Origin: Planctomycetaceae bacterium
GTDB taxonomy: Bacteria > Planctomycetota > Planctomycetia > Planctomycetales > Planctomycetaceae
NCBI GenBank assembly: GCA_003503535.1
Contig: DOCI01000052.1
Coordinates: 1 to 5,275, forward strand
Length of the DNA: 5,275 nucleotides
Direction of reading: 5' to 3'
Below the pieces are notes generated by a model that was given only the letters and a program-made list of their open reading frames with translations, made no database searches and was not told where the DNA came from. How positions within the stretch are numbered: position 1 is the first letter of the stretch; each line of letters opens with the position of its first letter. Both the position numbers and the translations under genes were made by a program. This document shows positions 1 through 5,275 of this stretch, one piece after another.

Positions 1-806
1 GTTTGCGGAGTGATGTCAGGATTAAATTCAAATCCCTCTTTCTGGAATTTCCAATTCGCTTCTGAGGCATCGGGTGCGATGATCCAGGGGGATCTCCAGT
101 TGTCATCCTGCAATTGAGGTTGGAAGCGGGAGTCGGATACTAGAATTCGCATCTGGCGTTGAGCCATCAAGCCTTTTCGTTGCAATTCGCCGTCGATGTA
201 AATATCCCCATCGCGGATTTGCAATGTCTCGCCGGGAAGTCCGATGATCCGTTTGGCGTAGGCTTGGGTGGGACGTTGAGGGTTTCGGAAAACGATGGCA
301 TCCCAGCGTTCGGGCGATCGCCATTCGTAGGCTTGCTTATCAACGAGAATTTGATCCCCCTCGTTGATTGTCTGCCCACTCAGAAGTATACGGTCGTAAT
401 GACAGTTGGGACAGGTGAGGTGATGTCCTTCAGGATTTATTTGAGGATCGTTCCCAGGAGCAATTTCGGTTGCGGTATGAGCAAAATTGAACTGACAGTC
501 TGGGCAGGTGACTCGATAATGATAGCCGCGAATCCGAGGCGCCATCGAACCGGTAGAAATCATGAAGCCTTCGACGATAAATGTCCGAAACACAGAGACC
601 GCCAGCGCCAATACAACAATTGCTTCGACAAAATAACGCATCGAACCATGTGATGGGGATGACTCTTCGGGCAAAGATCTGCTTGCAGGTTCCGTTCGAA
701 ATGAAACCGATGTCTTTGATTTTGAATCGAGCCGGGTAGCAGTCTTTTTCGTGAAATCCGGCCTGGGCCCCTCCTGCCGACTCAGCTTTGGCAGGTTAGT
801 AGTCAT
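1..806 (-). CDS. lepB: Signal peptidase I, N-terminal 268 codons (gene continues past the left edge)
   Basis: Membrane serine protease that removes signal peptides from exported preproteins at the outer face of the cytoplasmic membrane. The frame is open from an ATG at 806 down to base 1 with no stop. It reads as a charged cytoplasmic tail (residues 1-55), one membrane segment (about 58-78), then the catalytic box STGSMAP with nucleophile Ser87. Box C reads RWDAIVF (167-173). Box D reads YAKRIIGLPGE (183-193), with Lys185 as the expected general base. Two pairs, C101-x2-C104 and C132-x2-C135, sit between boxes B and C and look like a zinc ribbon, an insertion absent from E. coli LepB. Box E (GDNRxxSxDSR) is not reached, so the gene is cut by the window edge. 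The start is the first ATG of the frame and has only a weak GGA six bases upstream; Met56 is a possible shorter start. Divergent from the HD-domain gene. Confidence 0.93.
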   Translation of the reverse strand, partial: MTTNLPKLSRQEGPRPDFTKKTATRLDSKSKTSVSFRTEPASRSLPEESSPSHGSMRYFVEAIVVLALAVSVFRTFIVEGFMISTGSMAPRIRGYHYRVTCPDCQFNFAHTATEIAPGNDPQINPEGHHLTCPNCHYDRILLSGQTINEGDQILVDKQAYEWRSPERWDAIVFRNPQRPTQAYAKRIIGLPGETLQIRDGDIYIDGELQRKGLMAQRQMRILVSDSRFQPQLQDDNWRSPWIIAPDASEANWKFQKEGFEFNPDITPQ

Positions 807-895
807 ACAATATCCAGAATAGACAGACTTCGACGAGCTACGATATTCCTGTACGGACCATCCGCGGCAGAATTTTCAGGAGATCGGTCCCGAAT

Positions 896-922
896 ATTAT
901 CCGCCTCGAGCATTCAAGTGAA
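896..922 (-). promoter_or_regulatory. Weak candidate promoter for the signal peptidase gene
   Basis: On the minus strand GATAAT (896-901) matches the -10 consensus at 5 of 6 bases. TTCACT (917-922) matches the -35 at 4 of 6, with a short 15-base spacer. It would leave a 5' leader of roughly 80 bases before the ATG at 806. This is a consensus match only; planctomycete promoters are poorly defined. Confidence 0.2.
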
Positions 923-923
923 G

Positions 924-983
924 ATGAATCTGTTTAACGGTGCATATCGGCGATGAATTCATTTCTGTAAGCATGAATATGTT
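924..983. repeat. ATGAATnTGTT direct repeat pair with a central palindrome, possible operator
   Basis: ATGAATCTGTT (924-934) and ATGAATATGTT (973-983) agree at 10 of 11 bases, with starts 49 bases apart. Between them lies the perfect 10-bp palindrome ATGAATTCAT (953-962). The hexamer ATGAAT therefore occurs three times on the plus strand and once inverted within 60 bases. The cluster lies between the two candidate divergent promoters, where a shared regulator could bind. It is AT-rich and short, so chance is possible. Confidence 0.3.
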
Positions 984-1047
984 CACGTGTTTTCGAAGCG
1001 ACAGACCATTCACACTAAAAAACGGAGTTTTATGAAATGCCCGCAGG

Positions 1048-1056
1048 TGTTAAAAT
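1048..1056 (+). promoter_or_regulatory. Candidate extended -10 promoter for the HD-domain gene
   Basis: TGTTAAAAT (1048-1056) is an extended -10 element: TG, one base, then TAAAAT (5 of 6 to TATAAT). No good -35 lies 16-18 bases upstream, as is common for extended -10 promoters. Transcription would begin near 1063, leaving about 27 bases of leader that contain the strong ribosome binding site at 1073-1080. Confidence 0.4.
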
Positions 1057-1072
1057 AGAGTCTTTACCATCT

Positions 1073-1080
1073 AAAGGAGG
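1073..1080 (+). promoter_or_regulatory. Strong ribosome binding site that fixes a GTG start
   Basis: AAAGGAGG is an eight-base match to the anti-Shine-Dalgarno sequence and sits 9 bases before GTG at 1090. The next in-frame codon, TTG at 1093, would be 12 bases away, so GTG is preferred. No other gene start in the window has a site of this strength. Confidence 0.8.
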
Positions 1081-1089
1081 AGTAGTCAC

Positions 1090-1596
1090 GTGTTGGATCA
1101 GGCGATCAGCTTTGCGGCCAGGGCCCATGCAGGGCAGTTGCGGAAAGATGGAAAAACTCCCTATATCGCCCACCCGGTTCGTGTGATGACGATTTTGTGT
1201 CATCAATTTCGTGTGAATGATGAACGAATTCTCACAGCCGCGATACTGCACGATTTGATCGAGGATACGACTCGGGATTATGAGAGTATCACTCGAAACT
1301 TTGGGAATGAGGTCGCGGATCTTGTTGTTGCGATGTCGAAGGATCCTCGTCTTCCCGAGCAGAAGCGCGAGGAAGAGTATCATCAACAGATTGCCCGAGC
1401 TGGCTGGCAAGCCCGCTTGATCAAACTGGCTGATTGTCTCGATAATGTTCAGGATGCAATCGACAATTCTATGCAATGCCGAGCTTGCGACAAAGCACGC
1501 TGGGCATTGGAATTGATTGAGGAAGATGATCCACAGGAGGTTCAGGAAGCTGCCAGAATTCTTAGAGAGACTCTCAAATCCCTGCGATCCTCATAA
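1090..1596 (+). CDS. Stand-alone HD-domain hydrolase, RelA/SpoT (MESH1-like) family, probable (p)ppGpp pyrophosphohydrolase
   Basis: Probable cytosolic small alarmone hydrolase that would remove the 3'-pyrophosphate of (p)ppGpp. The 168-residue protein is all HD domain. It has the family signature HAGQLRKDGKTPYIAHPV (13-30), then LHDLIEDT (53-60) and KLADCLDNV (112-120). Expected metal and catalytic residues are present: His28, His54-Asp55, Glu58-Asp59 and Asp115, with Asn119 conserved. SpoT usually reads KLADRLHN at the last motif; here it is C116 and D118. There is no synthetase, TGS or ACT domain, and the length is close to human MESH1 (about 180 residues). GTG start chosen from the strong upstream AAAGGAGG. 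Transcribed away from lepB; followed by a 165-base gap before the Tad-like genes. Substrate is inferred from family; related HD proteins could act on other phosphorylated nucleotides. Confidence 0.85.
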   Translation: MLDQAISFAARAHAGQLRKDGKTPYIAHPVRVMTILCHQFRVNDERILTAAILHDLIEDTTRDYESITRNFGNEVADLVVAMSKDPRLPEQKREEEYHQQIARAGWQARLIKLADCLDNVQDAIDNSMQCRACDKARWALELIEEDDPQEVQEAARILRETLKSLRSS

Positions 1597-1670
1597 TCGG
1601 TTCTGGATTTATTAGAATACTGGGAAATTCTCTTGGAAACGCTCCTGTCGTCTGCGCCTGTGCTTTCAGG

Positions 1671-1700
1671 CTGACCTATGCTTAAAACGGGAACTGTAAT
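1671..1700 (+). promoter_or_regulatory. Weak candidate promoter for the TadE/TadG-like gene set
   Basis: CTGACC (1671-1676) matches the -35 consensus at 4 of 6 bases and TGTAAT (1695-1700) matches the -10 at 5 of 6, with an 18-base spacer. It lies in the 165-base gap between the HD-domain gene and the first TadE-like gene, about 60 bases before the GTG at 1762. Consensus match only. Confidence 0.28.
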
Positions 1701-1761
1701 ATTCGACGACCCTTGTGATTTGTTTTGTCATCCCTGAGTCGAATCTCAGCTTGAGCTTGGC

Positions 1762-2202
1762 GTGAAAATTCCAGTCATGAGATGGTGTTCTGAAAATTCA
1801 AAAGCCGATTTTCGTCGGGACCGATCCGGTACGGCGATGGTGGAAATGTCAGTTTGCCTGCCCGTATTGGTTATCCTGGTGTTTGGAGCAATCGAAGCGG
1901 CTGAGTTCATTCACTTAAAACAGGATCTGGCTATTTGCACCTACGAGGCTGCCAAAATCGCCTCGAAAGCCAGTAAAGTCAACAGTGATGTCGTGACTCG
2001 GTTTGATGAAATGGCTTCTGCAAAAAGTATGAACGATGCCTCAGTAAGCATTTATCCAACTCTCTCGGCTGCGACGCCTTCGGGAACGGAAATCACATTA
2101 ACGGCAACCGTGAAAACCGATTCCAATTACAAACTACCATTTTCCTTTTTTGGGGGGCTGACCATGGAGAAAAAAGTGGTCGTTGCCCGGCAAAATATAT
2201 AG
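1762..2202 (+). CDS. TadE-like pseudopilin (first of two)
   Basis: A 146-residue membrane-anchored protein of the TadE-like type, which in Tad/Flp pilus systems act as minor pseudopilins. After a short basic N-terminus comes RRDRSG|TAMVEMSVCLPV, with the probable prepilin-peptidase cut after Gly23 and Glu28 at position +5. One hydrophobic segment follows (about 26-46). Next is a helical stretch containing TYEAAKIASKAS, where typical TadE proteins have EGAR. The C-terminal half (about 90-146) is probably beta-rich and exported. The GTG start is the first possible one after the in-frame stop at 1735-1737 and has no clear ribosome binding site; ATG at 1777 (Met6) is a plausible alternative that leaves the motif intact. 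Followed after 175 bases by the vWA gene. Diverges from the second TadE copy outside the N-terminal helix, so its exact role is inferred. Confidence 0.82.
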   Translation: MKIPVMRWCSENSKADFRRDRSGTAMVEMSVCLPVLVILVFGAIEAAEFIHLKQDLAICTYEAAKIASKASKVNSDVVTRFDEMASAKSMNDASVSIYPTLSAATPSGTEITLTATVKTDSNYKLPFSFFGGLTMEKKVVVARQNI

Positions 2203-2321
2203 CCAATTTTTGAGATGACTTGCCCACACATGATCGAAGTAAAATTACGATTTCGAAACGTGCTCCAACATAAGTCGGCAAATCATTTTTGATCGTGCAT
2301 TACACACAGAATTCCCCATCC

Positions 2322-2339
2322 CGTTGAGGATATTCAACG
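2322..2339 (+). repeat. Small inverted repeat between the TadE-like and TadG-like genes
   Basis: CGTTGA (2322-2327) and TCAACG (2334-2339) form a perfect 6-bp stem around a 6-base loop, GGATAT. It lies 38 bases before the ATG of the vWA gene. No T tract follows, so it is not an ordinary terminator. It could be a protein-binding dyad, an mRNA element, or chance. Confidence 0.3.
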
Positions 2340-2377
2340 CTGACTTCCGCTGATGCAGGTTTGTTACAGGATATGAC

Positions 2378-3577
2378 ATGAAGAGTCCATCGAATTCATT
2401 TTTGCAACAGACACGGTCTGATCAAAAAGCATCCCCTCGCCGTGGGGCAATGATCGTGTTTCTGGCGGTTATGATGTCGCTCTTCATGATTGCCGTGATC
2501 TTCACGGTCGATGTGGCCTACATGCAAATGGTGAAAACCGATGTCCGCATCGCAGCCGATGTCTCTGCTAAAGGAGGTGTGGAAGCTTTACTTCGTACAG
2601 AAAATTCGACGAAAGCCGAAACCGCCGCCAAGCGATTTCTCGAATTGAATACCGTGGCCAATCAGACCATGAAGTTCAATGATGGCGATATCGAATTGGG
2701 CAAAGTGGTTCAAAACGGTAACAGTAACAAATGGAAATTCAAAACTAACCAAACCCCTTACAATGCGATGCGGGTAACGGTCCGACTGGATGATAATGCC
2801 AATGCTTCCGTCCCTCTGTTTTTTGCTCGATTTTTTGATGATCAGAATTACAAGCCACAGCACACATCGATCGCTGCGAACCTGGTGCACGAAATTGTGT
2901 TATGTATCGACCGATCTGGCTCCATGTGTTTCGATTTAACGGGAGTCGACTATTCGTATCCGAGTGGCATCCCCAATTATCCAACGGGATATATTACGCC
3001 ACCCCATAGCACGGGAAGTCGCTGGGCGAAGCTTGATGTGGCTATTCAGGCTTTTGTCAGCAAAATTAAACTGCGCACAATTGAACCGGACATTGCTCTC
3101 GTGACCTGGGGATCTGATACTAGGCTAGGCTACTACTGGTGGCCATACAATGGCCGAAAATTCAAAGCCGTTGAAGTCGACCTTACACTTGGTCAGAATA
3201 TTGACAAGGTAAATGCCGCCATCGCTGATCGTTACAACGACATTATGGTTGGCAGTACAAATATGGCCGCTGGTATTGATGAAGCGATTGATATTCTGAC
3301 TGCACCAAGTGCCAATTCGCTTGCTCAAAAAACAATCATCCTGATGTCCGATGGAGTGTGGAATACAGGGAAAAACCCTGTGTCATCTGCCCTAACGGCA
3401 GCGGCCAAAAATATCACGATTCATACGGTTTCTTTTTTATCAGTCAGTAATCAATCCGTCATGAGCACGATTGCCTCAACAACTGGTGGCAAAAATTATA
3501 GTGCACTCAATGTTCAGGATCTGCAAACGGCCTTTGAGGAACTTGCCGAAGATTTACCGATCGTTTTGATCGACTAA
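2378..3577 (+). CDS. TadG-like protein with N-terminal TadE/G helix and C-terminal vWA domain
   Basis: A 399-residue membrane-anchored protein, probably facing the exterior. The N-terminal part (about 21-70) has the Tad N-terminal pattern: RRGAMIVFLAVMM, a membrane helix (about 25-45), TVDVAYMQ and an Ala-rich helix ending IAADVSAKGG. Position +5 after Gly23 is Phe28, not Glu, so prepilin cleavage is not expected. Residues 71-168 are a linker region. The vWA domain (about 172-395) has a complete MIDAS: Asp178, Ser180 and Ser182 in DRSGS, Thr294 in GSTNM, and Asp325 in MSDG. A Tyr/Pro/Gly-rich insertion (about 189-215) follows the first MIDAS loop, and an aromatic run YYWWPY lies at 252-257. 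The only cysteines are C176 and C184, flanking DRSGS. The ATG at 2378 has AGGA six bases upstream. Probably cotranscribed with the downstream TadE gene (44-base gap). Likely a metal-dependent ligand-binding or assembly protein; the partner is unknown. Confidence 0.87.
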   Translation: MKSPSNSFLQQTRSDQKASPRRGAMIVFLAVMMSLFMIAVIFTVDVAYMQMVKTDVRIAADVSAKGGVEALLRTENSTKAETAAKRFLELNTVANQTMKFNDGDIELGKVVQNGNSNKWKFKTNQTPYNAMRVTVRLDDNANASVPLFFARFFDDQNYKPQHTSIAANLVHEIVLCIDRSGSMCFDLTGVDYSYPSGIPNYPTGYITPPHSTGSRWAKLDVAIQAFVSKIKLRTIEPDIALVTWGSDTRLGYYWWPYNGRKFKAVEVDLTLGQNIDKVNAAIADRYNDIMVGSTNMAAGIDEAIDILTAPSANSLAQKTIILMSDGVWNTGKNPVSSALTAAAKNITIHTVSFLSVSNQSVMSTIASTTGGKNYSALNVQDLQTAFEELAEDLPIVLID

Positions 3578-3621
3578 TTGCGTTAAGCATTCGGTTCAGA
3601 TAAGTCATTATTAATAGAGAC

Positions 3622-4059
3622 TTGAGTAGACCATTGAAAAAGAATCAGAGAATTTCCGATCAGAATACCAGCGAACGATCAGGTGCTGCGCTGGTCGAAT
3701 TTGCGATTTGTGTGCCTGTCGTTTTTGTGCTCTTCTTCGCTTCGTTCGACATCTGCCGTTTTAGCATGATTACCCATGCCGCAGAGCAAGCCGCCTTTGA
3801 AGGCGCCAGGCGTGGATCAATTCCCGGAGCAACCGCAGCAGAAGCAAAGCAGGCCGCTCAGGATGAACTTGATAAACTGAGTTTGAAAAGTGCGACGATT
3901 ACCGTGACACCCACTACGATCTACAACTCAACTGAAAAAGTAACAGTGAATGTCCGGCTCTCATTGGAAGCCAACAGCTGGGTCCCCACGAAAGTCCTCA
4001 CGGGAGGCTACATCGATCGCACCTCGACATTAACTCGCGAATATGTGACCAGCGATTGA
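3622..4059 (+). CDS. TadE-like pseudopilin (second of two)
   Basis: A 145-residue protein with the classic TadE layout. ERSG|AALVEFAICVPV gives a probable prepilin-peptidase cut after Gly21, with Glu26 at +5. A membrane helix (about 23-44) is followed by QAAFEGARRGSIPGATAAEA, the usual TadE helix and loop, and a beta-rich C-terminal half (about 90-145). The frame has a stop at 3601-3603 and no ATG or GTG before the membrane helix, so the start must be TTG at 3622 or TTG at 3634 (ATT at 3607 or 3610 would be very unusual). 3622 is chosen as the first, with only a weak AGAGA nearby. It shares the VE-(M/F)-(S/A)-(V/I)-C-x-PV core with the first TadE copy but otherwise differs. It ends 6 bases from the stop of the converging acyl-CoA dehydrogenase gene. 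Function as a pseudopilin is inferred from family. Confidence 0.87.
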   Translation: MSRPLKKNQRISDQNTSERSGAALVEFAICVPVVFVLFFASFDICRFSMITHAAEQAAFEGARRGSIPGATAAEAKQAAQDELDKLSLKSATITVTPTTIYNSTEKVTVNVRLSLEANSWVPTKVLTGGYIDRTSTLTREYVTSD

Positions 4060-4065
4060 CCTCTC

Positions 4066-5275
4066 TTACTTATATTGCATCATGATTTCTTCGGCTTGGA
4101 TTTTGTCGATCAAAGCATCGCTATTCTCGATGACATGTTTCCCCAGGGTGGTGGCGGTCTTAAAGAATGTGCCATCCGGTCTATGACCACTAATACGGTT
4201 TTGCAAATGTTGTGCGAGAACATCTGCAGCTGCGATGTGGATTTCATCTCCCGTACGGGCAGCATATAAGCATGTCACCAGTATGACGACCTGATCCTGA
4301 ATTCTCTGCGAGAGGTCGGCCATCGCGCATTGTCGATCGGCCAATGCCAATTGGAATTTTCGCATCAGATTGTCGACATCAATCCGCGAGTGTTGCAACT
4401 GATGGGCGGCTTTATTTGCGTGAGCACCCAGGACTTCCGGCATGCCGTTGAAGTCGGGAGTTGTGGCCCAGTTGAGAGCTTCTCCAACTCTCCATTTGAC
4501 GTACGGGATTGCAGCCTGCCTCAACGCGACCAGATGAGCCGGGTTGAGAGGATTCGGCTGCTTGATTCCAGCTTCTTGCAACGCCTTGCCAATTGGCTCG
4601 TAATACTCTTTACCATGCTGCTTGATCAGCGATTTCATAAACGCCATCCCCAGCATCTCCCCTTCCCCTTCGTAGATGCAAGGGGCGAGAAACTCGTGGA
4701 CGTTATCGCCAAACAGGTGACCATGCAAAAACGAACGGCCACCGTGCGTTTTCATAAACAGTTCAATCGCCGTTTCCTTCTGCACCTCACTCCCGAAGAT
4801 CTTGGCAATAATGCACTCCATCTCACCGCGATAACCCTGATCGAGCAAACCTCCGCACCATTCGACAAGGGCATCGCAAGCGACAATGTAAGCCGACATC
4901 ATTCCGACGCGACGACGAACCAATTCGCGAGCTTCAATGGGTAAGCCGTAAGTTTCACGATAGCGGATCCACGGAAGTGTGTTTGCCAGCATCAAACGAA
5001 TTGTCCCCGCTGCAGTGGCACACAAAGCGACACGACCGCGGTTCAATCCATGATAGGCAATGGTTAACCCATCCCCTCCTTCGATCTGTAAGAGATTCTC
5101 TTTGGGAACCTGGAACCGATTGAACTTCAAACCGTTATTATAGGAATGCTTCAGTGCGTATAAGCCATAGTCGACCATTTGGAACTGATCGTTTTCCTCG
5201 GAAGGGAGTTCAGCAATCAGGACTGCTGGCTTGCCTTCGATGCGGCAGACTAATCCGATAACACGACCCGGGATC
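4066..5275 (-). CDS. Acyl-CoA dehydrogenase, C-terminal 402 codons (gene continues past the right edge)
   Basis: FAD enzyme that oxidises acyl-CoA to trans-2-enoyl-CoA, the first step of fatty-acid beta-oxidation. The frame is open to base 5275, so the ATG at 5178 is internal and the N-terminus lies outside. Visible parts: the end of the middle beta domain ([21 protein letters not shown], then [12 protein letters not shown]), then the C-terminal helical domain with [51 protein letters not shown] and IYEGEGEM. The Glu of IYEG (codon 4669-4671) fits the catalytic base of medium-chain and very-long-chain enzymes. About 200 residues follow that base, much longer than the short- and medium-chain type and closer to VLCAD/ACAD9 or FadE-like proteins, which suggests long-chain substrates. 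This tail is helical-looking and has no motif I recognise. It converges with the second TadE gene. Confidence 0.9.
   Translation of the reverse strand, partial: IPGRVIGLVCRIEGKPAVLIAELPSEENDQFQMVDYGLYALKHSYNNGLKFNRFQVPKENLLQIEGGDGLTIAYHGLNRGRVALCATAAGTIRLMLANTLPWIRYRETYGLPIEARELVRRRVGMMSAYIVACDALVEWCGGLLDQGYRGEMECIIAKIFGSEVQKETAIELFMKTHGGRSFLHGHLFGDNVHEFLAPCIYEGEGEMLGMAFMKSLIKQHGKEYYEPIGKALQEAGIKQPNPLNPAHLVALRQAAIPYVKWRVGEALNWATTPDFNGMPEVLGAHANKAAHQLQHSRIDVDNLMRKFQLALADRQCAMADLSQRIQDQVVILVTCLYAARTGDEIHIAAADVLAQHLQNRISGHRPDGTFFKTATTLGKHVIENSDALIDKIQAEEIMMQYK

Noticed and set aside
159..653. Plus-strand open frame of 164 codons opposite the signal peptidase gene
   Set aside because: It is antisense to a frame with all expected signal peptidase motifs, and its own translation shows no domain or membrane pattern.
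1030..1476. Minus-strand open frame of 148 codons opposite the HD-domain gene
   Set aside because: Antisense to a convincing RelA/SpoT-type HD protein that has a strong ribosome binding site; the reverse translation resembles no family.
1656..1671. Hairpin GCCTG-TGCTTT-CAGGC after the HD gene as a terminator
   Set aside because: The stem is only 5 bp, no T tract follows, and it lies about 60 bases past the stop.
1749..1759. Tandem AGCTTG AGCTTG just before the first TadE start
   Set aside because: Two 6-base copies are too short to claim as a functional repeat.
2570..2579. AAAGGAGGTG inside the vWA gene, a ten-base match to a ribosome binding site
   Set aside because: No ATG, GTG or TTG lies at a suitable distance downstream; it encodes AKGG in the conserved Ala/Gly helix region, so it is most likely coincidental.
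4330..4944. Plus-strand open frame of 204 codons opposite the acyl-CoA dehydrogenase gene
   Set aside because: The minus-strand frame carries the conserved acyl-CoA dehydrogenase motifs across this whole stretch; the long antisense frame is a by-product of codon usage.
5176..5178. ATG at 5178 (minus strand) as the start of the acyl-CoA dehydrogenase
   Set aside because: The same frame continues upstream to the window edge with family-typical sequence ([20 protein letters not shown]), so this Met is internal.

Overview
The window looks like an ordinary chromosomal stretch from a member of the Planctomycetota. This is inferred from three things: a type I signal peptidase with a CxxC...CxxC insertion right after its catalytic serine box, a set of TadE/TadG-like proteins with a vWA domain, and weak Shine-Dalgarno sites with several GTG/TTG starts. 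The genus cannot be told from the sequence alone. No tRNA, rRNA, CRISPR array, insertion sequence or prophage gene was seen.

Layout. (1) Bases 1-806, minus strand: the N-terminal 268 codons of signal peptidase I (lepB), running off the left edge. (2) Bases 807-1089: a 283-base divergent intergenic region with candidate promoters in both directions, an ATGAATnTGTT direct repeat and a 10-bp palindrome. (3) Bases 1090-1596, plus strand: a stand-alone HD-domain protein of the RelA/SpoT (MESH1-like) type, probably a small alarmone hydrolase, with the best ribosome binding site in the window. (4) Bases 1762-4059, plus strand: three genes in a row, TadE-like, vWA-containing TadG-like and TadE-like, probably one transcription unit. 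(5) Bases 4066-5275, minus strand: the C-terminal 402 codons of an acyl-CoA dehydrogenase, running off the right edge and converging on the last TadE gene with only 6 bases between the two stop codons.

How they fit together. The three central genes form the only clear functional group. Two have the G|xxxxE prepilin-peptidase motif expected of TadE/TadF pseudopilins. The third is membrane-anchored, lacks that glutamate, and has a complete MIDAS metal-binding site. Both flanks are unrelated housekeeping-type genes, so this is a small orphan Tad module without the ATPase, platform, secretin or major pilin genes beside it. It would have to work with Tad machinery encoded elsewhere or form a separate envelope or adhesion complex. 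The signal peptidase, alarmone hydrolase and acyl-CoA dehydrogenase show no functional link to it beyond proximity.
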